A DNA stretch of 64,000 bases from Pseudophaeobacter sp. (GTDB taxonomy: Bacteria; Pseudomonadota; Alphaproteobacteria; Rhodobacterales; Rhodobacteraceae). Positions 10,332-22,249 of the stretch are shown here, piece after piece; the first letter of the stretch is position 1, and every line of letters begins with the position of its first letter. Under the pieces are notes generated by a model, which had not been told where the DNA came from, searched no databases, and worked only from the letters and a program-made list of their open reading frames with translations. Made by a program: the position numbers and the translations under genes. The stretch is taken from the NCBI GenBank assembly GCA_027019165.1, contig JALUXC010000002.1, forward strand, positions 186,001 to 250,000, read 5' to 3'.

Positions 10332-10816
10332 GCCTGACACTGTCGCTCATACTACCCAAAGAGCAGGCGGTCCTGACCAGCGTTCTGGCCGCCTATTTCG
10401 AAGAGACCGCCAGCAAGGCCCGTATTGATCCCGGCAGCCGGGCAAAACAGATGCTGCACCGCAAGGATGTCACCGCCTTCTGGATCGTGAACGATGAAAA
10501 AAGGATCGGCTTTGCCTTGGTGCTGAACCTGCCGGACGACCGGCGCGAGCTGTCCGAATTCTCGATCTTCACGCCTCATCGCCGTCTTGGCCACGGGCAG
10601 GAAGCTGCCCGGATCCTCTTGCAGGAATTTCCCGGCTACTGGCGCATGGGGATTTCCGCACAATCGCAATCCGCGCTCGCCTTTTGGGGCACCTGCCTCA
10701 GCATCCTACCAGGTGTCATCGACCTACGGGAAGGCGCGCCTTTCACTGAGTTTCAAAGCAAAAGCTACTCTTTCCAGATTGCCGATCCGGCGTCTGGGCA
10801 GACCACAGGACCCTAG
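10328..10816 (+). CDS. GNAT-family N-acetyltransferase
   Basis: The 162-residue protein looks like a small GNAT acyltransferase. A beta-strand pair (FWIVNDEKRIGFALVLNL, residues 51-68) precedes a loop with RRLGHGQEAARILLQ near residues 87-101. That loop matches the acetyl-CoA pyrophosphate-binding pattern Q/R-x-x-G-x-G/A. Overall similarity to named enzymes is weak, so the acceptor is unknown. Its start overlaps the ATPase stop (ATGA), and only two bases separate it from the aldehyde dehydrogenase. Together with the deacetylase on the opposite strand, the locus encodes both addition and removal of an acetyl group. Confidence 0.75.
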   Translation: MSLTLSLILPKEQAVLTSVLAAYFEETASKARIDPGSRAKQMLHRKDVTAFWIVNDEKRIGFALVLNLPDDRRELSEFSIFTPHRRLGHGQEAARILLQEFPGYWRMGISAQSQSALAFWGTCLSILPGVIDLREGAPFTEFQSKSYSFQIADPASGQTTGP

Positions 10817-10818
10817 AT

Positions 10819-12276
10819 ATGACCGAAAAGACGACTTCGCGTTTCGACCCTAGCCTTTGCCTCATTGGCGACGGCTGGAAACCCTGCGCCAGCGGCGCCA
10901 CCCTACCGCTGATCAACCCATCGACCGGTGCCGAGATCTGCCAGATCGCACGTGGCGGCAGCGAAGACATTGACGCTGCCGTCAAGGCAGCCGAGGCCGC
11001 GCTTAATGGCGAATGGGGCAGCATGAGCGCCCTTGAGCGCGGCCGCATCCTGACCCGCCTGGGCCAACTGGTGCTGGACTGTGTCGATGAACTGGCAACC
11101 CTTGAAGCCATGGATGTGGGCAAACCCCTGACACAAGCCCGCGCTGACGCCGTGGCCCTGGCGCGCTATTGCGAGTTCTACGGCGGCGCAGCGGACAAGG
11201 TACATGGCGAGACCATCCCCTACCTAGATGGCTACACGGTCTACACCCTGCGCGAACCGCACGGTGTCACGGGCCATATCGTGCCCTGGAACTACCCGAT
11301 GCAGATCATTGGCCGCTCTGTCGGCGCGGCGCTGACCATGGGCAATGCCTGCGTTCTGAAACCCGCCGAAGAGGCCTGCCTCACGGCCCTGACCTTTGCC
11401 CAGTTGGCGCGGGATGCCGGCTTGCCGGACGGTGCGCTGAACGTGGTGCCGGGCCTTGGCGCCGAGGCGGGCGCAGCGCTGACTGCGCATCCGGGTGTGC
11501 ATCACATCTCCTTCACCGGCTCGGTCGCCACTGGTGCGTTGGTACAGCAGGCCGCTGGCAAGAACGTGGTGCCGGTGACGCTGGAGCTGGGCGGCAAGTC
11601 GCCGCAACTGGTCTTCGATGACGCTGATCTAGACGCGGCGCTCCCCTTCCTTGTGAATGCCGGGATCCAGAATGCAGGTCAGACCTGCTCTGCCTCCTCT
11701 CGCATTCTGGTCCAACGCGGCGTCTATGAAGACGTGAAAGCGCGGATGGCCGCCGCCTATGAGGTGCTGACAGTTGGACCCGCCTCAGACGATCTACGCC
11801 TCGGCCCGCTGATCTCGGCCCGCCAGAAAGAAATCGTCGAAGGGTTCCTGGCAAAGGGCGCAGACCTAAGCATCGCGGCGCAAGGACAGATTGTCGAAGG
11901 CGCGCCGGATGCGGGTGCCTACGTGCGCCCGACACTGTTTGCAGATGTGCCGCCAGACCATGCCCTGGCACGGGATGAGATCTTTGGCCCTGTCCAAGTG
12001 TTGATCCCCTTCGACAGTGAAGAAGAGGCCGTCGAAATCGCCAACTCCACAGACTACGGTCTGGTGGCAAGCGTCTGGTCCCGTGATGGAGCCCGCCAAA
12101 TGCGACTGGCCAAGAAGCTGCGCGCTGGTCAGGTCTTCCTCAACAACTACGGCGCGGGCGGCGGGGTTGAACTGCCCTTTGGCGGTGTCGGCAAATCCGG
12201 CCATGGACGCGAAAAAGGCTTTGAAGCGCTCTATGGGTTCTCACAACTCAAAACCGTCGCAGCTTATCACGGATAA
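10819..12276 (+). CDS. NAD(P)-dependent aldehyde dehydrogenase
   Basis: The 485-residue protein oxidises an aldehyde to the acid. Catalytic residues are visible: the general base Glu256 in ELGGKSPQ and the nucleophile Cys290 in NAGQTCSASSR. The Asn of PWNYP (residue 158) stabilises the thiohemiacetal. The AHPGVHHISFTGS nucleotide-fold segment is also present. Sequence style resembles the betaine aldehyde or aminoaldehyde dehydrogenase branch, which fits an amine substrate, but specificity is inferred. It ends the transport operon, two bases after the acetyltransferase. Repeat copy B lies between it and the convergent pncB gene. Confidence 0.9.
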   Translation: MTEKTTSRFDPSLCLIGDGWKPCASGATLPLINPSTGAEICQIARGGSEDIDAAVKAAEAALNGEWGSMSALERGRILTRLGQLVLDCVDELATLEAMDVGKPLTQARADAVALARYCEFYGGAADKVHGETIPYLDGYTVYTLREPHGVTGHIVPWNYPMQIIGRSVGAALTMGNACVLKPAEEACLTALTFAQLARDAGLPDGALNVVPGLGAEAGAALTAHPGVHHISFTGSVATGALVQQAAGKNVVPVTLELGGKSPQLVFDDADLDAALPFLVNAGIQNAGQTCSASSRILVQRGVYEDVKARMAAAYEVLTVGPASDDLRLGPLISARQKEIVEGFLAKGADLSIAAQGQIVEGAPDAGAYVRPTLFADVPPDHALARDEIFGPVQVLIPFDSEEEAVEIANSTDYGLVASVWSRDGARQMRLAKKLRAGQVFLNNYGAGGGVELPFGGVGKSGHGREKGFEALYGFSQLKTVAAYHG

Positions 12277-12327
12277 GGTTAGGCGTCCGGCAAGAGGTAT
12301 TGCGCTGCGCCTTGCGCATCGCGAGGG

Positions 12328-12410
12328 GGCAGGCCGCGCCTTCGGCGCGGCCTGCCGGGCCCAAGGGGAGAGCTTGCATGTTTCATGCATGTGATCCGCG
12401 CGGGAGCTCC
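12328..12410 (+). repeat. Modular double-hairpin element, copy B
   Basis: Hairpin 1 is a perfect 13-pair stem (12328-12340 with 12344-12356) closed by a TTC loop. The box GGGCCCAAGG follows at 12357-12366. Hairpin 2 is GCATG-TTT-CATGC at 12376-12388. The closing box GCGCGGGAGCTCC is at 12398-12410. The order of parts matches copies A, C and D. The element lies between the convergent aldehyde dehydrogenase and pncB genes. Confidence 0.65.
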
Positions 12411-12426
12411 CTGTCCCTGAGGCACG

Positions 12427-13716
12427 TCAGACGATGACCTCCATCCTCTGCTGAGCACCAACCCCGAAGACACGTTTGTAGCGAGCGACCTCCCCGGCCG
12501 GACCCATTGCCTTTTCCGGGTTGTCCGAGAGCTTCACGGTCGGGCGCCCATTGGCGCTGATCGCCTTACAGACCAGCGAAAACGGCGCCAGCCTGTCTCC
12601 CGGCACAAGCCCGCGGAAATCATTTGTGAGCAGCGTGCCCCAGCCGAATGAGACCTTCACCCGCCCTGCGAACTGCGCGTGCAACTCGGCGATCTTCTCC
12701 ACATCCAGGCCGTCTGAGAAAATAACCCGCTTTTGCGCCGGATCCTCTCCGCGCTCCTGCCACCATTTGATCGCCACCTCGGCGCCCGCCGCCGGATCGC
12801 CACTGTCGATGCGAATACCCGTCCAGCCGGCAAGCCAATCGGGTGCATGCTCCAAGAAGCCCTTGGTGCCGTAAGTATCGGGCAGGATGATCCGCAGGTT
12901 GCCCTCATGCTCCTCATGCCAGTCGGACAAGACATCATAGGGGGCGCGGGCCAGTTCTTCGTCGGTTTCAGCCAGAGCAGAGTAGACCATGGGCAATTCA
13001 TGCGCATTGGTGCCGATTGCTTCGACCTCGCGCCGCATGGCGATGAGGCAATTGGAGGTGCCGGTGAACTTGCCCCCCAAACCTTCGATCATCGCCTGCA
13101 CGCACCAGTCCTGCCACAGAAAGCCATGCCGCCGCCGAGTGCCGAAATCGGCGATCGACAGACCGTCGATCTGGCGCAGGGCTTCGATCTTTTCCCAGAC
13201 TCGCGTCATGGCCCGCGCGTATAGCACCTGCAATTCGAACCGCCCCATGTCGTTCAGCACCGCGCGACTTCGCAGTTCCATCAGAACCGCCAGCGCCGGG
13301 ATTTCCCACAGCATCACCTCGTGCCACTTGCCCTCAAAGGTCAGCTCGTATTGATCACCCTTGCGCTCAAGATGATAGGGCGGCAGGCGCAAGCCCTCGA
13401 ACCATTCCATGAAATCCGGGCGGAACATCTGGCGTTTGCCGTAAAACGTGTTGCCCCGCAAAAACGTGCTTTCGCCGCGCGAAAGCGACAGGGAGCGGAT
13501 GTGATCAAGCTGTTCACGCAGCTCGCCCTCGTCAATCAACCGCGCCAAAGGGACATGGGAAGACCGATTGATAAGAGAAAACGTGACCTCGGTATCCGGT
13601 TTGGTTCGGAAAACGGACTGGCACATCAGAAGCTTGTAAAAATCAGTATCGATCAACGAACGGATGATCGGGTCGATCTTCCACTTGTGATTGTAAACGC
13701 GGGTTGCAATATCCAC
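12427..13716 (-). CDS. pncB: Nicotinate phosphoribosyltransferase
   Basis: The enzyme makes nicotinate mononucleotide from nicotinate and PRPP, the entry of the Preiss-Handler NAD salvage route. The 429-residue length fits the bacterial family. Recognised segments include IRSLIDTDFYKLLMCQSV near residue 18, FGTRRRHGFLWQDW near 192 (loop with the catalytic histidine), GTSNCLIAM near 217 and RIDSGDP near 297. The start is a GTG at 13716, with CGAGG upstream. The nicotinamidase gene pncA, which supplies the substrate, lies 2.4 kb away on the same strand, separated by a hybrid sensor kinase. Confidence 0.93.
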   Translation of the reverse strand: MDIATRVYNHKWKIDPIIRSLIDTDFYKLLMCQSVFRTKPDTEVTFSLINRSSHVPLARLIDEGELREQLDHIRSLSLSRGESTFLRGNTFYGKRQMFRPDFMEWFEGLRLPPYHLERKGDQYELTFEGKWHEVMLWEIPALAVLMELRSRAVLNDMGRFELQVLYARAMTRVWEKIEALRQIDGLSIADFGTRRRHGFLWQDWCVQAMIEGLGGKFTGTSNCLIAMRREVEAIGTNAHELPMVYSALAETDEELARAPYDVLSDWHEEHEGNLRIILPDTYGTKGFLEHAPDWLAGWTGIRIDSGDPAAGAEVAIKWWQERGEDPAQKRVIFSDGLDVEKIAELHAQFAGRVKVSFGWGTLLTNDFRGLVPGDRLAPFSLVCKAISANGRPTVKLSDNPEKAMGPAGEVARYKRVFGVGAQQRMEVIV

Positions 13717-13780
13717 CGGCAGCCTCGTTCTGTTGGTTTCTCAACGTGATAGGGCAGGCCCACGCGAGGCGCAAAGAAAA

Positions 13781-16066
13781 TCAGCCCGCGCGCCGCCGCT
13801 GGCCACGCCGCCCATATGACAGCAAGGCTTCGATCAACTGGGGCCTGCTGATCGGTTTGGTGAGGAACTCATCCATTCCTGCCTCAAGGCAATCCGCCTT
13901 GTCCGTGTCAAATGCATTGGCCGTCAAAGCGATGATGACCGGCTGACGGAAGGATTGCGCCCTTATGGCCCGTGTTGCCTCGATCCCGTCCATCACTGGC
14001 ATGCTCATATCCATGAGAATGATGTCAGGCAGGAAGGTCTCAGCTCGCTCCACTGCCTCGGCTCCATCAGAGGCAATCTCAATATCGATCGGGAAATCCT
14101 TGAGGAATTTTTGAACCAGGATTTGATTGACCCGGTTGTCCTCGGCCACCAGCAGCCGCATTCCCTTTAGGGCAACCTTTGTCATCGCGCTGTTCAGATC
14201 TGCTTCTGATCTTGCACGGGCCGCGACCCCTTGCGTCTTTGGTGGAGCGAAGGGCAAGCGAACCGTAAAACACGACCCATGTCCCGGTTTGGAAGTTACC
14301 GAGATATCCCCCCCCATCGCGATGGTCAGGCGGCGGCAGATCGCCAGCCCCAACCCGGTGCCACCGAACCGGCGGCTGATGGCCGCATCCGCTTGCGAGA
14401 ACCGTTCAAAGATCTTGGAGAGCATCTCCTCCTTGATCCCGATTCCCGTATCCCGGACCTCAAAAACAAGCTCACTCCCTTGCGCAACAGGTGCCCCTTT
14501 CAGGGTAATTTCGACCTTTCCAGCCTCGGTAAACTTGATAGCATTCCCCACGAGATTGGTGAGGATCTGGACCAGTTTGCGATCATCACCGTTCACGACT
14601 TCTGGAACGCTGTTGTCACAGGCGAAAACAACATCCAGTGACTTTGCCTCCGCCTGAGACTGCAGCAGACGAAGCGTATTTTCAAAGCACTGGCGTGGGT
14701 TGAAATCCTCTGCATCCAGAGAGACTTCGCCAGAATTCAGTTTCGACAGATCAAGCACGTCATTGATCAGGTCAAGCAGCGTGCGCGCGGAACTGACAAT
14801 TGTCTCTGCATAAAGACGCTGATCGGAATCAAGCTCGGTATCCTCCAGCAACTGCGCCATTCCGATCACCCCGTTCATGGGTGTGCGAATCTCGTGGCTC
14901 ATCGTGGCCAGGAACTCGGACTTCGCGCGGGCACCGTCTTCGGCAGCGCGACGCGCCTTCTCTAGCGTGACTGCGTATTCCTTGGCCTCGGTGATATCGC
15001 GCTCAACGGCAATATAAGTGGCCACCTCACCCTTGTCGTCCAGCATGGGGACCTGGTTGGTTTCGATCCAGATCTTTGAGCCATCCTTGCGCTGGTTAAG
15101 CACCTGCACCCGGAAGGGCGCCTTTTTCAAGCGGCCCTCTTCGACAATCCGGATGGCTTCGGAATCTGTTTCGGGATGATTCAAAAGTTCACCGGGATTG
15201 CGTCCAATGGCTTCCTCTGCGCTCCAACCGGTAATGCGGACGAAGGCATCATTTACCCAGATGATCCTGCCGACCTGATCCATCAGCATGACGCTGTCAT
15301 TGGCATGCCGTGCGACAAGGGCCAGACGTTGCGTCTCCAGCTGTTGCGCATAAAGGCGCTGATACGCCGTCTCGAGTTCTTGGCGCTGAAGAGCCTGGGC
15401 CAGAAGACTGCTCCGCGTCCGGTGAAAGTTTCGTGTCGAAAAAGACAAGAGCCACAGAAGGGAGCCGAAAAAGATACAGAGCGCCAGGAGGTGAAGCCGC
15501 GTATCATCCACATCACCTCCCAGGACAGGGCCGCGAACCATGATGACCGAGACTGGCGTAAGCAGGTAAATCAAAAGCCGTATCGCGACGGCCGTTCGAT
15601 GGAAGGGGAACAGAAGACCTGCATTGAGAGCGGCGCTGGTCAGCAAACCGATCGAGAAAAGCTGATCGTATTCATGAACACTCTCGACGCCGCTAAAGGG
15701 AACCAGAAATGCCCAGACTGGCGCCGTTGCCCCGACGGTCAGGCCGATGGCATGCAGCATCGCCGTAAACAAACTGAAGATCCGAACCTTATGCTCCGAG
15801 ATGGCATGGCGACGCAGTTTCCATCGCGCTCGTCCGAGATACATGCAATCAATCAGGTCCGGAATCGTTGTAGCAAGAAAGCTGATCAGTGCGACGATTG
15901 GCGAGATCAGGATGCCAAGAGCCACACACACTGCAGCACAGAACGCAATGCGCGCTCCAAGACCATTGATGCGGCCTTTGGAATAGCGATCCAGCAAACC
16001 GACGGAGCTATAACGTCGGTAGTGGTTTGTCAGCGGCCCGTTGCCAGACATGCGCTGCTCAGTCAT
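13781..16066 (-). CDS. Hybrid sensor histidine kinase (membrane, PAS, HisKA, HATPase, receiver)
   Basis: The 761-residue protein begins with a membrane region of about six hydrophobic segments (residues 35-215). A coiled stretch follows, then a PAS domain with its C-terminal PAC motif (about 245-370). The phospho-acceptor histidine is in ATMSHEIRTPMNG near residue 396. The ATP-binding lid has DTGIGI near 550 and GGTGLGLAI near 575. The receiver domain has its acceptor aspartate in ILMDMSMPVMDG near 690. This architecture belongs to the ArcB/BarA-like class, but no histidine phosphotransfer domain is attached, so the phosphate must pass to a partner elsewhere. The placement between pncB and pncA may be coincidence. 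Confidence 0.93.
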   Translation of the reverse strand: MTEQRMSGNGPLTNHYRRYSSVGLLDRYSKGRINGLGARIAFCAAVCVALGILISPIVALISFLATTIPDLIDCMYLGRARWKLRRHAISEHKVRIFSLFTAMLHAIGLTVGATAPVWAFLVPFSGVESVHEYDQLFSIGLLTSAALNAGLLFPFHRTAVAIRLLIYLLTPVSVIMVRGPVLGGDVDDTRLHLLALCIFFGSLLWLLSFSTRNFHRTRSSLLAQALQRQELETAYQRLYAQQLETQRLALVARHANDSVMLMDQVGRIIWVNDAFVRITGWSAEEAIGRNPGELLNHPETDSEAIRIVEEGRLKKAPFRVQVLNQRKDGSKIWIETNQVPMLDDKGEVATYIAVERDITEAKEYAVTLEKARRAAEDGARAKSEFLATMSHEIRTPMNGVIGMAQLLEDTELDSDQRLYAETIVSSARTLLDLINDVLDLSKLNSGEVSLDAEDFNPRQCFENTLRLLQSQAEAKSLDVVFACDNSVPEVVNGDDRKLVQILTNLVGNAIKFTEAGKVEITLKGAPVAQGSELVFEVRDTGIGIKEEMLSKIFERFSQADAAISRRFGGTGLGLAICRRLTIAMGGDISVTSKPGHGSCFTVRLPFAPPKTQGVAARARSEADLNSAMTKVALKGMRLLVAEDNRVNQILVQKFLKDFPIDIEIASDGAEAVERAETFLPDIILMDMSMPVMDGIEATRAIRAQSFRQPVIIALTANAFDTDKADCLEAGMDEFLTKPISRPQLIEALLSYGRRGQRRRAG

Positions 16067-16153
16067 CGGTATAACCTGCGAAATTAAATCAGCGTTATTG
16101 ATAAACGACCCTCTCTTTAAGAACCCCTAACCCTATGTCCAGAAGTCAGGAAA

Positions 16154-16762
16154 TCAGACAAGCTCCACTCCGGCGTCCTTCATGGAGGTCAGGGCATTGG
16201 CCAGCGAGCCTTGCAGATCTATTCCGCGACAGGCCGCAAGATGGACCTGGACCTCAAAGCCAAGCCGCGCTGCATCCAGGGCGGAATAGGCCACACAAAA
16301 ATCGGTGGCCAGACCAACCAGAGCCACTGCGCCAATCCCGCGGTTGCGCAGATATCCCTCAAGTCCCGTAGGGGTGACCTTGTCATTCTCGAAAAAGGCT
16401 GAATAGCTGTCGACGGCCGGGCGAAACCCCTTGCGGATGATCAGATCCCCATCCAGCCGCAGATCCTTGTGAAAGGCGGCTCCGGATGTGTTCTGTACGC
16501 AATGGTCCGGCCAAAGAACCTGGGGACCATAGGGCAGATCGATCATTTCCATGGGGGCTTTGCCCGCATGGCTGGACGCAAAAGACGAATGCCCTGCCGG
16601 ATGCCAGTCCTGCGTAAGGACGACTGCTTCATACCTCTCCATCATCGCATTGATCGGCGCTACGACGTCGTCTCCACCGGGAACGGCAAGCGCGCCTCCA
16701 GGACAGAAATCATTCTGCACATCAATCACGATCAGAGCCGCGGAATGGGCCGCATGTGCCAT
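16154..16762 (-). CDS. pncA: Nicotinamidase
   Basis: Nicotinamidase converts nicotinamide to nicotinate for NAD salvage. The catalytic triad is visible in the 202-residue protein: Asp in VIDVQNDFCPGGA (near residue 13), Lys in IIRKGF (near 109) and Cys in GLATDFCVAYSA (near 155). The metal-site residues are in TQDWHPAGHSSF. An upstream in-frame extension to 16867 is possible. The ATG at 16762 is preferred because AAAGGAGG lies seven bases upstream and the protein then starts right before the first conserved strand. The product feeds pncB in the same neighbourhood. Confidence 0.93.
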   Translation of the reverse strand: MAHAAHSAALIVIDVQNDFCPGGALAVPGGDDVVAPINAMMERYEAVVLTQDWHPAGHSSFASSHAGKAPMEMIDLPYGPQVLWPDHCVQNTSGAAFHKDLRLDGDLIIRKGFRPAVDSYSAFFENDKVTPTGLEGYLRNRGIGAVALVGLATDFCVAYSALDAARLGFEVQVHLAACRGIDLQGSLANALTSMKDAGVELV

Positions 16763-16953
16763 AAATCCCTCCTTTGTTCCCGCCCTACCGGTAAGCTGCG
16801 TCGGACAACCGGTCAATGCATGGTCGCCGCAACGTCCCGCAAAGTCACCCGTTGTTGCCCCATCCAAGGCGCAGGGCTGATTTTCGCCGTAACTTGTGGC
16901 GATCCCGTCACCCCGTCTTGCGGCAAATTCACACTCTGGTGTAAAGGCAGGTC

Positions 16954-17865
16954 ATGTACACGATCGCTGCCCTTTATCACTTCACCCGTTTTATCGATCC
17001 CGCTGCCTTGCGGGCTCCGCTCCTTGAGCTGTGCACTGCACAGAATGTCAAAGGGTCACTGCTGCTGGCCCGGGAAGGCATAAACGGCACAATTGCGGGA
17101 CCACGCGCAGGCATCGACGCCGTGCTTGCCCATATACGCGCCCTGCCCGGCTGCGCCGATCTGGAGTGGAAGGAAGCCACCAGCGAAGACGCCCCCTTCG
17201 GCCGCATGAAAGTCCGCCTCAAGAAAGAGATCGTGACCATGGGCCAACCGGACGTAGACCCGAAGGCGCGTGTCGGTCATTATGTGGAGCCGGAGAACTG
17301 GAACGATCTGATCCGTTCGGATGACGTGGTGGTCATAGATACCCGCAATGACTACGAGGTCGCGATCGGCACCTTTGAAGGCGCCATCGACCCCAAGACT
17401 GCCAGCTTCCGCGAATTTCCCGCCTGGTGGGAAGAGAACAAGGAGCGCTTTCACAACAAGCGGGTCGCCATGTTCTGCACCGGCGGTATCCGGTGTGAGA
17501 AATCGACCAACTACCTGTTGGGCCAAGGCGTGCCAGAGGTCTACCATCTTAAGGGCGGCATTCTTCGATACCTGGAAGAAGTACCGGAAGACCGCAGCAC
17601 CTGGGAAGGCGAATGTTTCGTCTTTGACAATCGGGTCTCCGTTGGCCACGGCTTGAAAGAGGGTCCGCACGCGCTGTGCCACGGCTGTCGGCGCCCCCTT
17701 TTGCCGCAGGACCGGAACCGCCCCGAATACGAGGCGGGGGTCTCCTGTCACCAATGTATTGATAAGACATCCGAGGCCGACAAGGCGCGTTTTCGTGAAC
17801 GACAAAAGCAGATGCAACTGGCCCGTGCCCGCGGCGAAGAGCACTTGGGGACAATTGCCCTTTAA
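16954..17865 (+). CDS. trhO: tRNA uridine(34) hydroxylase, rhodanese fold
   Basis: TrhO (formerly YceA) uses oxygen to make 5-hydroxyuridine at wobble position 34 of certain tRNAs. The 303-residue length is normal. The N-terminal ferredoxin-like part includes LAREGINGTIAGP near residue 38. The central rhodanese domain has VIDTRNDYEVAIGTFEGA near 128 and the active-site loop MFCTGGIRCEKST near 170, with the catalytic cysteine first. The C-terminus has a CHGCR...CHQC cysteine set (residues about 231-266), a probable metal site. It is divergent from pncA with a 191-base gap and appears monocistronic. Confidence 0.93.
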   Translation: MYTIAALYHFTRFIDPAALRAPLLELCTAQNVKGSLLLAREGINGTIAGPRAGIDAVLAHIRALPGCADLEWKEATSEDAPFGRMKVRLKKEIVTMGQPDVDPKARVGHYVEPENWNDLIRSDDVVVIDTRNDYEVAIGTFEGAIDPKTASFREFPAWWEENKERFHNKRVAMFCTGGIRCEKSTNYLLGQGVPEVYHLKGGILRYLEEVPEDRSTWEGECFVFDNRVSVGHGLKEGPHALCHGCRRPLLPQDRNRPEYEAGVSCHQCIDKTSEADKARFRERQKQMQLARARGEEHLGTIAL

Positions 17866-18089
17866 GAGCGCGCGCCGTGCGTAAAGCGCGCAACACCTAG
17901 AAGCTCAAGACACCCGAAAATAAACCACCATAGGTGGAATTTATTCTTGCATTTGGAAGCCTTCTTTTTCATTTTGATAAAGTGAACTGCATATGAATTC
18001 CGGCGAACAGTACATTTCACTGAAAAAGCCCGGCATTGGCGCATTTTTCGCTGTTAAATTTTGAAAACCTTGGGGAAGAGGTGACATCC

Positions 18090-19010
18090 ATGGTCGAAGG
18101 CGCGACCGAGCTACAAAATCGCCCCGATGAAGCCGCAAACATAAAGCTGGGAAAAGTCTCTATTCCAAGTCTATTTCGGGACCTCCCGGAGGCCGTTATT
18201 GTGGCGGATGAAAACCGGCGCATTGTTTGGGCAAACAACTCGGCACTGGCGATGTTCGGCTATTCAATCGATCAGTTGATCGGCAATAGTTCGGCAATGC
18301 TCTACACCTGCGAAGCCGACTTCCTGGATGTTGGCAAGGCACTTGTCGGACAGTCCGGCATTACGACGCAGCACAACTATGAAAGGGAATATCGTCGCTC
18401 GAATGGCAAAGTGTTTATGGGCGAAACAACGGGTGGCCCAATGCGGGATTCGAACGGCGGCATCCTGGGCTTTTTTGGTATAACCCGGGACGTGTCCAAA
18501 ACACGCGCGGTCGAGCGCCTGATGAGCAAACTCTTCAAGGTTTCATCTGATCAATGCCGTGGAACGGATGAGAAAATCCGCGCAATTCTGAAAATGGGCT
18601 GCGAGCATTTTAATACAGACTCCGGGTTGGTGAGTTGGGTTAGAAGCGACGACTACACCGTTCTTTACAGCTATTCCGATATTGCCGAGATCGAGCGAGG
18701 CAGCCGGTTCAAAATCGATAATTGCTGCTGCGCCAAGGTGTTGGCGGAAAACGGTCCGGTGGCCTGTAATTCCTCAAAGGACAACGGTTGCGCACCGCAC
18801 CCCTGCTATAGCCTCTTTGTATTGGAGACCTATATTGGCGTGCCCCTGATCGTGGATGGCGAACTTTTTGGGACCGTCAACTTCACATCTCCGGAAACAC
18901 GCGCCCCTTTTGAGGCCGGTGACCTTGAGCTGATCAAGATGTTCGCGGCCTGGATTGCCCAACAGCTCAGCATCGAGAAAGAACTGAACCGGCTGGCCGA
19001 CGTGGGGTGA
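18090..19010 (+). CDS. PAS-GAF protein without recognisable output domain
   Basis: The 306-residue protein has a PAS domain (about residues 25-145, with VIVADENRRIVWANNSALAMFGYS and a PAC-like GGILGFFGITRDVS). A GAF domain follows (about 160-300), ending in LIKMFAAWIAQQLS. There is no kinase, GGDEF, HTH or other effector. The GAF domain carries a CCC run at about residues 211-213 and further cysteines in the following 30 residues. The HPCY-type position is common in related GAF domains, but the triple cysteine is not. The ATG at 18090 is chosen over the TTG at 18036 because GGGGAAGAGG lies just upstream. Base composition looks lower in GC than the neighbours. Its signal and partner are unknown. 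Confidence 0.75.
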   Translation: MVEGATELQNRPDEAANIKLGKVSIPSLFRDLPEAVIVADENRRIVWANNSALAMFGYSIDQLIGNSSAMLYTCEADFLDVGKALVGQSGITTQHNYEREYRRSNGKVFMGETTGGPMRDSNGGILGFFGITRDVSKTRAVERLMSKLFKVSSDQCRGTDEKIRAILKMGCEHFNTDSGLVSWVRSDDYTVLYSYSDIAEIERGSRFKIDNCCCAKVLAENGPVACNSSKDNGCAPHPCYSLFVLETYIGVPLIVDGELFGTVNFTSPETRAPFEAGDLELIKMFAAWIAQQLSIEKELNRLADVG

Positions 19011-19042
19011 TCCGCCAAAGGCCGACCACCCCACGCACACGT

Positions 19043-22139
<3,097 letters not shown>

Positions 22140-22161
22140 TTTGCACTTCCTACAACTAAAT

Positions 22162-22225
22162 TGACCTTGGTCAGTTTAATGACTCACAAAATGACCTCGG
22201 TCAATATTTAAATTGACCCCGGTCA
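22162..22225. promoter_or_regulatory. Triple TetR-type operator, TGACC-NN-GGTCA
   Basis: Three 12-base palindromes of the form TGACCnnGGTCA lie at 22162-22173, 22192-22203 and 22214-22225. Only the two central bases differ. Start-to-start spacings are 30 and 22 bases, close to three and two helical turns, so regulator dimers would bind on about the same face. They sit between the quinone reductase gene (minus) and the TetR gene (plus) and are probably the binding sites for that regulator on both promoters. Confidence 0.85.
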
Positions 22226-22249
22226 AATATTTTTGCGCAAGGATGTCCG

